From: Allofournierella massiliensis | Lineage (GTDB): Bacteria; Bacillota; Clostridia; Oscillospirales; Ruminococcaceae | NCBI RefSeq assembly: GCF_004345265.1 | Contig: NZ_SLUM01000003.1 | Coordinates: 115,225 to 179,224 of the forward strand | Direction of reading: 5' to 3' | DNA: 64,000 nt | Shown here: positions 27,669-36,323 of the stretch, in pieces | How the letters are laid out: each line of letters opens with the position of its first letter | Position numbering within the stretch: the first letter of the stretch is position 1 | The notes under the pieces: generated by a model | Told to the model about the DNA's origin: nothing | Databases searched by the model: none | The model's input: the letters and a program-made list of their open reading frames with translations, nothing else | Translations under genes and position numbers: made by a program

Positions 27669-28742
27669 ATGAAAATTACAGATGTTAAGGTGGAAACCAT
27701 TCACATCCCTATGAAAAAGCCCTTCCGTATTGCCTTTGCGGTACAGGACCATTCGGTGAACGTGCTGGTGAAGATCACCACCGACGAAGGCCTGTGGGGC
27801 ATCGGTGAGGCCGCGCCCTTTGAACCGGTGACCGGCGAGAGCGCGGCCACCGTTCTGGAAGCGCTGAAACTGTTCCGCACCGGATTGATCGGCATGGATC
27901 CGCTGGATGTTGAGGGCATCCATTGCATGATGGACCGCCTGCTGTCAGGCAACACCTCGGCAAAGGCCGCGGTGGATATTGCCCTGTACGATATCAAGGG
28001 CAAGCTGATGGGTCAGCCTCTGTACAAGGTGCTGGGCGGCAGTGTGAACCAGATCGTCACTGACATGACGGTGGGCATTGACACACCGGAAGCCATGGCC
28101 GCCGAAGCTCGGGAACGGGTGGAGAAGGACGGTTTCACCATTCTGAAAATCAAAGCCGGCATCAACCCGGCAGAGGACATCCAGGCATTGACCCTGATCC
28201 GCCAGGCGGTGGGCCCCAACATCCGCCTGCGTGTGGACGCCAACCAGGGTTACACTGTCAGCGATGCGGTGCGCACCCTGAAAGCCTTTGAACAGGTGGG
28301 CGTGGAAGCGGTGGAACAGTGCCTGCCCAGCTGGGATCTGGACGGTATGCGCTTTGTGCGTTCCAAGGTGGACCTGAAGGTCATGCTGGATGAGTCGGTC
28401 CACTCTCCCATTGACGCAGCGAAAGCCTGCAAGATCGATGCTGCAGACATCATCAACATCAAGCTGATGAAGTGCGGCGGCCTGTACCCGGCGGAAAAGA
28501 TCAACGCCATTGCCGAGGCGAACCATGTACAGTGCATGGTGGGCTGCATGCTGGAGACCAAGGTAGCCATTGCCGCCGGTGTGAGTCTGGTCGCTGCCAA
28601 GCAGAACATCACTGAGGCGGACTGCGACAGCTTTATGTACGCCGTGGACCCCGAGATGGGCATGCCCGGTGGTTTTGCCGTGAACGGCGGCGTCTACACC
28701 CTGTCCGACAAACCGGGCCTTGGCATCGATATTGATTTTTAA
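27669..28742 (+). CDS. Dipeptide epimerase-like enolase-superfamily enzyme
   Basis: The 357-residue enzyme should epimerise the alpha carbon of the second residue in a dipeptide (L-L to L-D or reverse). It has the muconate-lactonizing capping domain and a TIM barrel. Catalytic lysines lie in LKIKAG (near 160-162) and NIKLMKCGG (near 263-266). Metal ligands are Asp in RVDANQGY, Glu in VEQCLP and Asp in MLDES. An Asp-x-Asp (DCD, near 317-319) is the amino-group-binding motif described in dipeptide epimerases. GGAGG precedes ATG 27669. The permease gene follows 25 bases later. Confidence 0.85.
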   Translation: MKITDVKVETIHIPMKKPFRIAFAVQDHSVNVLVKITTDEGLWGIGEAAPFEPVTGESAATVLEALKLFRTGLIGMDPLDVEGIHCMMDRLLSGNTSAKAAVDIALYDIKGKLMGQPLYKVLGGSVNQIVTDMTVGIDTPEAMAAEARERVEKDGFTILKIKAGINPAEDIQALTLIRQAVGPNIRLRVDANQGYTVSDAVRTLKAFEQVGVEAVEQCLPSWDLDGMRFVRSKVDLKVMLDESVHSPIDAAKACKIDAADIINIKLMKCGGLYPAEKINAIAEANHVQCMVGCMLETKVAIAAGVSLVAAKQNITEADCDSFMYAVDPEMGMPGGFAVNGGVYTLSDKPGLGIDIDF

Positions 28743-28767
28743 GCGGGACCCCGCAGAGAGGTACATT

Positions 28768-29937
28768 ATGCCGAATACAATTTTTTCCTCCGAAGGCGCG
28801 CTCCTGTTCATCATGGTCGCCACGGTCGCCCTGGGATTCTGGCTGCAGCGGTTCAAGGCGTTCAAAACGCTGGGCCCGGCCCTGACGGTTATCGTCATGG
28901 GCATCGTGATGTCCAACCTGCGGATCGTGCCCACCTCCAGCGCTACCTATGATGCCATCAGCAGCTACTGCGTGCCGCTGTCCGTTTCCATCTGCCTGCT
29001 GAGCCTGGACCTGAAACAGATGCGCAAGCTGTCCAAAGAGCCGGTCATTGCGCTGGCATCGGCAGTGTTCAGCGTCTGCGTGGCGGCCCTGGTGTTCGGC
29101 GTACTGTTCGCCGGCAAGATCGACGAAGGCTGGAAGGTGGCCGGCATGTTCGTGGGCACCTACACCGGCGGCAGCTCCAACCTGACCGCCATCGCCGTGG
29201 GCCTGGAGGCCAGCAAGACCACCATCGCCTCGGCCAACGCCGCCGACTATGTGGTGGGCATTCCCACACTGATCCTGATGTTCGCCGCCCCCGCCCTGTA
29301 CAAGAATTCCAAACGGCTGAAAAAGTTGTGGCCCTATGAAATGAGCGAGCCGGAACTGCTGGGCGACGGCGACCACGAGGAACTGATGGCCTCCAAGGAA
29401 TGGTCCATCCAGGAAATCGCCTGGCTGCTGGCCATCGGCTTCGGCACCGTGTGGGCCGCCACCGGCATCTCCTCGGTAGTATTCGGGGAAGGATTCCGCA
29501 GCGCGGGCCGCATCCTGCTCATCACCACCTTCTCCATCATCCTGGCACAGGTACCTGCCATCCGCAAGCTGCGCGGCAACTTTGACCTGGGCCTCTTTGT
29601 GGCGCTGCTGTTCCTGGTGACCATCGGCTTTGCGGTGGACCTGCAGCAGTTCTTCGGCTCCACCTTCTACATCACCCTGTTCTGCTTCTGCGTCATCGCC
29701 TGTTCCATCCTGCTGCACCTGCTCATCACCCGGTTGCTGAAAGTCCGCTTTGAGTATGTGCTGCTGTCCATCGTAGGCTGCATCTCAGATGGCCCCACCG
29801 CTGCCCTCATCGCCTCCAGCGCCCAGTGGAAGACCCTTATCAACATCGGTCTGCTCATGGGCGTACTGGCCGGTGCCCTGGGCAACTATGTGGGCATCGG
29901 TGTAGCCTATGCCATCCGTGCCTTGATCGGCGCCTGA
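28768..29937 (+). CDS. DUF819-family membrane transporter
   Basis: The 389-residue protein has about ten hydrophobic segments and the two conserved GTYTGGSSNL and GCISDGPTAALIAS motifs in re-entrant-like positions, as in the DUF819 (YjcL) family, distantly related to gluconate/citrate- and Na+-coupled carriers. It probably imports the substrate processed by its neighbours, by context a peptide or acylated amino acid. It lies in one operon with the epimerase (25-base gap) and the hydrolase (22-base gap). Confidence 0.82.
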   Translation: MPNTIFSSEGALLFIMVATVALGFWLQRFKAFKTLGPALTVIVMGIVMSNLRIVPTSSATYDAISSYCVPLSVSICLLSLDLKQMRKLSKEPVIALASAVFSVCVAALVFGVLFAGKIDEGWKVAGMFVGTYTGGSSNLTAIAVGLEASKTTIASANAADYVVGIPTLILMFAAPALYKNSKRLKKLWPYEMSEPELLGDGDHEELMASKEWSIQEIAWLLAIGFGTVWAATGISSVVFGEGFRSAGRILLITTFSIILAQVPAIRKLRGNFDLGLFVALLFLVTIGFAVDLQQFFGSTFYITLFCFCVIACSILLHLLITRLLKVRFEYVLLSIVGCISDGPTAALIASSAQWKTLINIGLLMGVLAGALGNYVGIGVAYAIRALIGA

Positions 29938-29959
29938 CCGGAAAACGGGAGAAACGGAA

Positions 29960-32041
29960 ATGCGTAATTTTGACTTATATGTTTCGGGCATCCTGTACGG
30001 CAGGCTGCGCCTGGGCGACGGCACACCCCAGATCCAGAAACTGGATGTGCACACCGGCGCGCTGCTGGACTGGCAGGACCTGACCGACCAGGACCGGGAT
30101 TTTTACCGTTCCTTTGTAAAGATGGACTTTGCCGCCCTGGGGCAGAACCTGTCCCGCTACGAGGCGGGCCTGCAGGGTACCGGGGAAGTTTCCCTGTGCG
30201 GCGAGCGCTACACCAGCGAAGACGGCTGTAGCTACCTGCAGCGGGATGTAAAATTCCCCAACAACAAACAGATGAAAGAAGGGCGGCTGATCGCCGTCAC
30301 CTGCCCTGCCCGGGAGATGGTCACGGTGCTGGTGGAACCCGGTGCCGAGGAGGAGACCATTCTGCGCCTGTGGCGCTCGACCTGGCCGGAGGAACAGCTG
30401 TTCCCGGTAGAGCATGCGGGGACATTCCCGGTGCCCATGCGGGACGGGGTACATCTTTCCACCGACGTATACCTGCCCAAAGGCTGCAGTGCCCCGGTGC
30501 CTGCAGTGCTGGTACGCACTCCCTACGGCAAGGAGGACGGCTGTGAGGTCTACTACCGCTACGTCCAGCACGGCTACGCGGTGGTGGTACAGGATGTACG
30601 CGGCCGCAACGCCAGTGAAGGCGAATGGCTGCCCAACTACCACGAAGTGGAGGACGGCGACGATACTCTGAACTGGATCGCCTCCCAGCCCTGGTGCAGC
30701 GGACGCATCGGCATGGTGGGCGGGTCCTACCTGGGTTATGTACAGTGGGCGGCCGCTGCCAGCGGCAACCCCCACCTGAAAGCTCTGATCAGCGTGGTCT
30801 GCGCGGGCAGCTCCTTTGTGGATCTGCCCCGCCGGGGCGGGTCTTTCACCTCGGGCATGCTGGCCTGGGCCTTTGCGGTGTCTCAGAAAACCTTCCACCC
30901 CGAGCTGATGGAGCGCGACGACTGGGAGGAAGTGCTGAACATTCGCCCCCTGACCGACCTGCCCAAAAAGGCCCTGGGATACGATGTGCCCTTCATCACC
31001 CGGTGGCTGGAACCCAGTGACTACAACGATTTCTGGCGTCGGTCCAATTGGCAGGAGCGTTCCGTCGGGGCGCAGATCCCGGCGCTGATTCAGTCCGGCT
31101 GGTTTGACGACAACGGTATGGGCACCACCGAAGCCCTGGAACTGGTCCACGACTTCCCTCGGGGCATGCGCAAGGTTGTTCTGGGGCCCTGGCAGCACAG
31201 CGGCAACAGCAAGTACGATATGCACGGGGTATCCTTCGGCAGCCAGGCGCTGCGCTTTGATCTGGACTGGCTGTATTTCCGCTGGTTCGAGCATCACCTC
31301 AAGGAAGTGGACAACGGCATCGACCAGACTGCCCCGGTGGAATACTACACCCTGGGCCAGGAGGTATGGAAGACTGCCGAAAACTGGCCGGTGCCCGAGA
31401 CACGGGTCACCCACCTGTATCTGGACAGCGACGGCCACGCCAACACCTCCGCCGGGGACGGGCGGCTGACCTTTGCCAGGCCGGAGCAGGAGAACAGCGA
31501 CGGCTACGCCTATGACCCCGAGCATCCATCCCAGCACATCATCGATATGTCGGAGAACGAGATCGAGGTGCCGGAGGACTACACCCAGGAGGAACTGCGC
31601 CAGGACCTGCTGTGCTACACCTCCCCCGTGCTGGAGGAGGACCTGGTCCTGACCGGCGATATGACGGCGGAGCTGTACATCTCTTCCGACGCGCCGGACA
31701 CCGACTTTGTGGTGCGTGTTACCGACGTGGACGAGAATGGCCGTTCCATCAAGCTGGCGGACGGCCTGCTCAGCGCCCGCTATCGCAACGGCTTTGCCCG
31801 GTCGGAGTTTTTGCAGGAAGGCGAGATCGTCTGCCTGAAGATCCGTACCACCAAGCTGTCCAACTGCTTCCGGAAAGGCCACCGCATCCGGGTGACCGTC
31901 ACCTCCAGCGCCAAGAATTTCATCTTCCCCAACAGCAACACACGGGAAGGTTTTGCTTCCGCCCGGACCGTGGTGGCCCATAACCGGGTATATCACGGTG
32001 GGCTGCACGCCTCCCGCCTGACGGTGCGGGTGGAGCCCTGA
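29960..32041 (+). CDS. CocE/NonD-family hydrolase (X-Pro dipeptidyl-peptidase fold)
   Basis: The 693-residue alpha/beta hydrolase has a nucleophile Ser in GGSYLG (near 254), Asp in GWFDDNG (near 380) and His in GPWQHS (near 411), followed by the jelly-roll C-terminal domain of the S15 family. The N-terminal ~150 residues are an extra region found in some members. Relatives cleave esters or amides, including cocaine esterase and X-Pro dipeptidases. No signal peptide is seen, so it acts in the cytosol. With epimerase and permease it suggests uptake and breakdown of an unusual dipeptide or N-acyl amino acid; the substrate is unproved. Confidence 0.85.
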   Translation: MRNFDLYVSGILYGRLRLGDGTPQIQKLDVHTGALLDWQDLTDQDRDFYRSFVKMDFAALGQNLSRYEAGLQGTGEVSLCGERYTSEDGCSYLQRDVKFPNNKQMKEGRLIAVTCPAREMVTVLVEPGAEEETILRLWRSTWPEEQLFPVEHAGTFPVPMRDGVHLSTDVYLPKGCSAPVPAVLVRTPYGKEDGCEVYYRYVQHGYAVVVQDVRGRNASEGEWLPNYHEVEDGDDTLNWIASQPWCSGRIGMVGGSYLGYVQWAAAASGNPHLKALISVVCAGSSFVDLPRRGGSFTSGMLAWAFAVSQKTFHPELMERDDWEEVLNIRPLTDLPKKALGYDVPFITRWLEPSDYNDFWRRSNWQERSVGAQIPALIQSGWFDDNGMGTTEALELVHDFPRGMRKVVLGPWQHSGNSKYDMHGVSFGSQALRFDLDWLYFRWFEHHLKEVDNGIDQTAPVEYYTLGQEVWKTAENWPVPETRVTHLYLDSDGHANTSAGDGRLTFARPEQENSDGYAYDPEHPSQHIIDMSENEIEVPEDYTQEELRQDLLCYTSPVLEEDLVLTGDMTAELYISSDAPDTDFVVRVTDVDENGRSIKLADGLLSARYRNGFARSEFLQEGEIVCLKIRTTKLSNCFRKGHRIRVTVTSSAKNFIFPNSNTREGFASARTVVAHNRVYHGGLHASRLTVRVEP

Positions 32042-32182
32042 GTCATTGATGTTTCTCCCTGTCAGCAGAAGCGAAATATCCCTCAAGCGACCTGTTCCGG
32101 GGTGGGTGCGCCACATAAAATCCTGAATCCGTACCCATCCAGACCGAGCCTTGGGCGTTGTTCCTGGTGCAATTTTGATACC

Positions 32183-32222
32183 ACGCCGCCGCCCTCCCGG
32201 CGGGACCGGGCGCGGCGTTTTT
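32183..32222 (+). terminator. Terminator of the dipeptide-use operon
   Basis: ACGCCGC and GCGGCGT flank an inner GC hairpin (cgccctcccggcgggaccgggcg) and are followed by five T. Confidence 0.75.
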
Positions 32223-32270
32223 GTATAACGAAAACCACTCGCTGGGCGAGTGGTTCCAAAGAAGACTATT

Positions 32271-32450
32271 ATGCTGATAGTCGGAGCAATAGTATTGATT
32301 GCAGGAATTGGCGCACTCTCATATCAATCGCAAGAAGTCCGAGGCTTACTGCTATTCTTTGGCGGCTTAGGTTTGTTGATAGTTCTTGCCGCTCTATTAG
32401 TAACTCCTTTGTGCTTACTGATAGTGAAGTATTTCAAAAAACATATATGA
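32271..32450 (+). CDS. Small two-helix membrane protein, tentative
   Basis: The 59-residue frame has two hydrophobic stretches (LIVGAIVLIAGIGAL and LLFFGGLGLLIVLAALLV) and a basic C-terminus KYFKKHI. This is plausible for a real membrane protein, but the ribosome-binding site is weak (AAAGAAG). A GTG at 32250 is an alternative start. It lies alone between the operon terminator and the second 219-bp repeat. Confidence 0.4.
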   Translation: MLIVGAIVLIAGIGALSYQSQEVRGLLLFFGGLGLLIVLAALLVTPLCLLIVKYFKKHI

Positions 32451-32514
32451 CTCAGCCCCCCTGCAGCAGGAACTATTTGTTGGGATGAGTTTCTGCAACT
32501 TACCATCGTTTTAA

Positions 32515-32733
32515 GCGTCTGTATTGGATTTATCCAAACAGACGCTTTTTATATTTCCCGAAAACATCTTCATACCTGGGCAGAAATTCCTCGTCACACC
32601 CAGGGGGAAGTGCGCCTTTTCCTGCTTTTGAAACAGGGGACGTTGCTCCCCCCCTCTCACACTCTCCCCCCAAGATACACTTACCTACTGGGAAGAAGAT
32701 ATCAATGCCTACGGAATGCGCTCTTACAGCCCC
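32515..32733. repeat. 219-bp direct repeat, right copy
   Basis: This is the partner of 26504-26722. Its minus strand stays open as about 75 codons ending EEFLPRYEDVFGKYKK, probably the C-terminus of a lost gene. The two copies bracket the five-gene cassette. The 795-base gap between 32042 and 32836 otherwise has only the terminator and the small membrane frame. Confidence 0.75.
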
Positions 32734-32836
32734 AGCCAGCCCAAGCAAGCGATGCAAACATCAATGCTGAAATGGGAGTCATCGTCTTTCCCAGCCGGTG
32801 ATTTCCTTGAACAAACGAACCAGAAGGAGGAACGAA

Positions 32837-33223
32837 ATGTCCATCAAATTCAAAAATAAGGAACACGAGAAATTCTATGAGCAGTGCCTTGGCCGGACCG
32901 GCAGCCTTGATCCCTACCACAAGGCGTTTTTCTACACCATGGGCATCAGCGGCGAGACCAGGAAGCACATTAAGGACGTCTTCAACTTCCGGGAGGATGC
33001 CATCCGGCCGGAGGGCATGAACAAAGGCTGGCAGACCAGCGGCAGCAGTTGCCTGACCCGCTTGGCGTTCAACCTCTGGAACGGGTGGAACGCGGATGGC
33101 TGCGCGACGCCTTACGATCTGTTCACCACTTCGGATGTAACCTACATGTTGGAAGCGGTTCGGCTTCGGTACCCGGAGTACTGCAAGGAACCCCAGGTCC
33201 CCAGTATGAGTCGGGCCAGATAA
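32837..33223 (+). CDS. DUF6075-family protein
   Basis: The 128-residue protein starts after a strong AAGGAGGAAC. The sequence SLDPYHKAFFYTMGI, then EGMNKGWQTSGS and RLAFNLWNGW, matches my memory of DUF6075, a family found on clostridial mobile elements. No catalytic motif is evident. It lies before ParM-like and ParR-like genes, which points to an element backbone of conjugative or plasmid origin. Confidence 0.65.
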   Translation: MSIKFKNKEHEKFYEQCLGRTGSLDPYHKAFFYTMGISGETRKHIKDVFNFREDAIRPEGMNKGWQTSGSSCLTRLAFNLWNGWNADGCATPYDLFTTSDVTYMLEAVRLRYPEYCKEPQVPSMSRAR

Positions 33224-33287
33224 GATGGGACGGGGCCGAAAGAAAAAACTCAGAAATAAAGGCAAATGCCAGAAAGGACTTGAAAGC

Positions 33288-34208
33288 ATGATCATTGGCA
33301 TTGACCATGGGTACTACGCAATTAAAACCAAGAATTTCTCGTTCCCAGCCGGTGTGACAGCGTATACCCATGAACCTTATACCCTGAAAAACACCCTCCA
33401 GATCGGCGGCAAATACTTTGTCTGTGGCACTGGCCGGCAGCCTATCCTGCGTGACAAGACCGTCAACGACAACTACTACATTCTGACCCTGGCCGCCATT
33501 GCCATGGAACTTCGCTACAGGGGCCTTCCGGCAGAGAGTTCAGTAACCCTGGCGGCAGGACTCCCTCTAGCACGGTATGGCCGTGACAAGAAGCCGTTCA
33601 CCGAATATCTGCTGCGCAATGGTCAGCCGGTCAACTTCCTGTTCGAAGGGGAACGCTACAAAGTCAAAATCGAAAGCGTGAAACTGTTCCCCCAGGGCTA
33701 CTCCGCCATCGCTATTCATCCTGAGCTGGTGAAGGATGAGCCGTCTGTGCTCCTCATGGACATCGGCGGATGGACGGTGGATCTTATGCGACTGGACAAC
33801 AACGTCCCTAATGCAGCCACCTGCCGCAGTCTGGAACTTGGCATGATCCGCTGCATGGATGAGATCCAGGAGCAGGTTCGTCGGGATACCGGCCTGTCTG
33901 TTACGGACGCCCAGGTGGAACGGATCCTTGCCGGCAAGCCCTGTAGCATGGATGAGGAGGCACGAAAGCTGATTCAGCGGCAGGGCCGGCTCTACACTGA
34001 GCGACTCATTTCGGCGGCAATGGAAGCAGGGTTTGACCTGCGAACTCTGCCCGTGATTCTGATGGGAGGAGGTGCCGCGACCGTCATGCGCAACGTGAGC
34101 GAACGTGACGGCCTTTGTCGGGCTTTTCTGATCGGGGACGATAAGGTGAACGCCGAGGGCTATGAACGGATTTTGGGCCAAATGTCGGGCCGTGAGGAAC
34201 AGCGATGA
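33288..34208 (+). CDS. ParM/StbA-type actin-like segregation protein
   Basis: The 306-residue protein has the actin-fold nucleotide motifs: phosphate-1 IIGIDHGYYAIKT, phosphate-2 VLLMDIGGWTVDL and adenosine motif LMGGGAATV. ParM proteins form ATP-driven filaments that push plasmids or excised elements apart. AGAAAGGA precedes the ATG. Its stop overlaps the following gene (ATGA), the standard parM-parR order. On a chromosome it marks an integrative element. Confidence 0.87.
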   Translation: MIIGIDHGYYAIKTKNFSFPAGVTAYTHEPYTLKNTLQIGGKYFVCGTGRQPILRDKTVNDNYYILTLAAIAMELRYRGLPAESSVTLAAGLPLARYGRDKKPFTEYLLRNGQPVNFLFEGERYKVKIESVKLFPQGYSAIAIHPELVKDEPSVLLMDIGGWTVDLMRLDNNVPNAATCRSLELGMIRCMDEIQEQVRRDTGLSVTDAQVERILAGKPCSMDEEARKLIQRQGRLYTERLISAAMEAGFDLRTLPVILMGGGAATVMRNVSERDGLCRAFLIGDDKVNAEGYERILGQMSGREEQR

Positions 34209-34600
34209 AAAGGCAGCAATTCCTCTTCCGGCCTAACCCTCATTCGGATCTTCACCAGCGTGCCTGGGCGTATCTCCAGACCTGCCCTACTGGCCAGAAA
34301 AACGACTACATAGCGTGGGCCATCATACGCCTTGAATCGCAGAAAGAGTTTGAAAATATCCTGCGCGAAATCCTGAAAGAACCAGAGGCGGTTCCCCATG
34401 AATCAGTTCGTGCTCACAGGTCGTCAGCAGCATCCACAATCCCAGGAGAAATGCACCGTATATTTATCAGCATAGACAAAACCATGAAATGCCGCTGTGC
34501 AGGGAGAAACTCGCTGACGAAGGAAAAGCCAAGTAAACCAAAAGGTGGAACGGATGCTTATATACTCCGAAAATATGGAAAGTCCAAGCAAGTAAGGTAG
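34205..34600 (+). CDS. ParR-like partner of ParM, C-terminus probably disrupted
   Basis: The start overlaps the parM stop by ATGA. Residues 1-60 (FRPNPHSDLHQRAWAYLQ, then GQKNDYIAWAIIRLE) resemble the small basic ribbon-helix-helix proteins that follow parM on clostridial elements and bind the centromere site. After about residue 62 the sequence turns low in structure and odd in composition (CRCAGRNSLTKEKPSKPK). This suggests the original C-terminus was replaced by sequence next to the intron remnant. The assignment rests on position and N-terminal pattern. Confidence 0.6.
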   Translation: MKRQQFLFRPNPHSDLHQRAWAYLQTCPTGQKNDYIAWAIIRLESQKEFENILREILKEPEAVPHESVRAHRSSAASTIPGEMHRIFISIDKTMKCRCAGRNSLTKEKPSKPKGGTDAYILRKYGKSKQVR

Positions 34601-34651
34601 ATAAATGGATTTATTATCGCTCCCGTAGCATACTGCAAGCACAAAAGCCCT

Positions 34652-35083
34652 ATGTGCCACAGACCATCCATCAATCAATTTACCCCCGAGGGCAGACGCA
34701 AGATACACGACATGCTCTGTAAAGAGGAATATGCGGATGTTCTGTTTGAACTTGGAACCAGCATCTCACCCTCGCGGAGCGTGGAATACTGCGATAACCG
34801 TCTGGCGAGATTTGTGGCCTCCAAAGGAAAGTGTGAAATCACGGGGAAATTATTATCCGCGGAAGAAGTACACTGCCATCATTTTCTGCCGAGGCATTTA
34901 GGCGGAACAGACCAGTACTCAAACTTGCGTATAGTCCATGTGGATGTGCACAGGCTTATCCATTCGACCACACCAGAAAGTATTCAGTACTACCTGCGAA
35001 AAACAGATTGCTTTAAGAAACCCTGTCTTGATAAAATCAACCGTTGGCGTTCAAGCGCCAATCTTCCCGCCATTACGTTATAA
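34652..35083 (+). pseudogene. C-terminal part of group II intron maturase with HNH endonuclease
   Basis: The frame of 143 codons carries the intron-protein HNH nuclease: CEITGKLLSAEEVHCHHFLP, GGTDQYSNLRIVH and VHRLIH. The reverse transcriptase and most of the maturase domain are missing upstream, so the protein cannot support retrohoming. Intron domain V-like RNA follows at 35144, confirming the family. Confidence 0.82.
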
Positions 35084-35143
35084 AAAACAAACAAAATCCT
35101 TACTTTGAAAGTGACTACATTAACAATGAAAAACTTATCCCAT

Positions 35144-35216
35144 GGAACGCCGTGTGCAGTGAAAGCTGCTTGCACGGTGTGGACCGGGGCGAAAGACTCG
35201 AAAGAGTCTGACCTAT
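35144..35216 (+). ncRNA. Group II intron 3' end, domains V and VI
   Basis: GCCGTGTGCAGTGAAAGCTG with TTGCACGGTG forms the domain V hairpin with its GAAA-type loop. GAAAGACTCGAAAGAGTCTGAC follows as domain VI, and the intron ends near CCTAT. The virB4 frame resumes directly after, which places the 3' splice site at about 35216. The 5' half of the intron is not seen. Confidence 0.7.
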
Positions 35217-35593
35217 CGGTATTGCTGTTCCGCTATCAGTACAGCGCCGACTTTTTCTACAAACTTTGGAAGCGGATCCGCAAGTACAACGGTCTCGTGA
35301 CCGGCTTGACCCAGAACGTGGATGAGATCCTGCGTTCCGATACCGCCCGCCTTATGCTGGCAAACTCGGAGTTCCTCATCCTGCTGAATCAGTCGCCCAC
35401 CGACCGGGAGGAACTGGCGCACCTGCTGCACATCTCGGATACCCAGCTTGGCTATATCACCAATGTGGCTGCAGGCTGCGGGCTGATCCGCTGTGCCGGC
35501 AACATCGTCCCCTTTGAAAACAGCTTCCCCCGGAACACCCAGCTGTACAAGCTCATGACGACCAAGCCGGACGAAGCAATCCGAGGAATGTGA
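35217..35593 (+). pseudogene. C-terminal remnant of a VirB4-like conjugation ATPase
   Basis: About 125 codons match the C-terminus of VirB4/TraE ATPases of Gram-positive integrative conjugative elements: YKLWKRIRKYNGLVTGLTQN, RSDTARLMLANSEFLILLNQ, GYITNVAAGCGLIR and FPRNTQLYKLMTTKPDEAI. The Walker A part is absent because the intron and an upstream deletion replaced it. Full proteins are about 800 residues. The remnant shows that a conjugative element once occupied this site. Confidence 0.85.
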
Positions 35594-35606
35594 CGATGGT
35601 GCTTGA

Positions 35607-35774
35607 GAAGGAGGTGGCGTTGCCGCAAGAGAAGTTTATACTGTTGCATCGCTGTCGGGCGGAAAAGACTCGACAGCGATGCTTCTTCGTCTCGTAGAAG
35701 AAAACCGTCCCATCGATGAGATCCTGTACTGCGATACCGGGTGGGAGTTCCCTCAGATGACTCCTGGTTTATAA
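35607..35774 (+). pseudogene. N-terminal fragment of a PAPS-reductase/ATP-pyrophosphatase-type protein
   Basis: The open frame has REVYTVASLSGGKDSTAML, then IDEILYCDTGWEFPQM, the PP-loop SGGKDS and the CDTGWEFP motif of PAPS reductase-like proteins. It has no start codon in frame after the upstream stop and ends after ~55 codons, so it is a broken gene. Similar genes follow virB4-type modules on clostridial elements. Confidence 0.72.
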
Positions 35775-35823
35775 ACAAGAAAAAAGGTGCGTACCGTTTT
35801 GCTCGGTACGCGCTTTCACATAC

Positions 35824-36180
35824 TTATTCAGGATCCCTTTGGAGCATCGTTGCTCGAAGTTCACGGACGATTCTCAATATGGCTTCCAGTTCTTTTGGGG
35901 AGCAGTCAGCCAATAATTCGTCAAACTGGCTTTGATAAATTCCTCTTGTTTCCGGTGTGTCCGGACGAAGGATCGAATCGGCTGAGACTTGGAGTGCTTC
36001 AATGATCCGAATGAAAGAATGCAGCTTCATGCTACACCTTCCGTTTTCGATTGTGCTGATTTGTGGAAGGGAGATTCCGGCTTTATCAGCCAGCTCAGCC
36101 TGGCTCATTCGACGCTTAACGCGAGCCTCACGGATGCGAGAACCAATCAGCTGACTCTCTGTAGGACTTAATTCTGCCAT
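35824..36180 (-). CDS. XRE-family regulator (minus member of divergent pair)
   Basis: The 118-residue protein has a helix-turn-helix at about 12-66 (MSQAELADKAGISLPQISTI) and a C-terminal segment with QFDELLADCSPKELEAI. The plus-strand neighbour has the comparable VAALLADCSAFEDG, so the two are related paralogues. They face apart across a gap with a perfect inverted repeat and could form a bistable switch. Confidence 0.83.
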   Translation of the reverse strand: MAELSPTESQLIGSRIREARVKRRMSQAELADKAGISLPQISTIENGRCSMKLHSFIRIIEALQVSADSILRPDTPETRGIYQSQFDELLADCSPKELEAILRIVRELRATMLQRDPE

Positions 36181-36230
36181 TGGCTCCCTCCCCCTTACAG
36201 TATATGCTACAAGCTATCTGTTTGATAGAA

Positions 36231-36258
36231 TATATCAATCGGGGGCAAAATTGATATA
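36231..36258. promoter_or_regulatory. Operator between divergent XRE genes
   Basis: TATATCAAT (36231-36239) and ATTGATATA (36250-36258) are a perfect 9-bp inverted repeat with 10 bases between. TATAAT boxes follow at 36269 and 36288 for the rightward gene. Confidence 0.75.
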
Positions 36259-36323
36259 AAGTAAAGGCTATAATATATCCTGCAAACTATAATAAGGCTA
36301 CATTTTTTTAAGGAGGCCTTGTT

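Noticed and set aside
32530..32757. A 75-codon minus-strand frame in the right 219-bp repeat as an intact gene
   Set aside because: It has no ribosome-binding site, and the left copy is frameshifted. It reads as the end of a lost gene.
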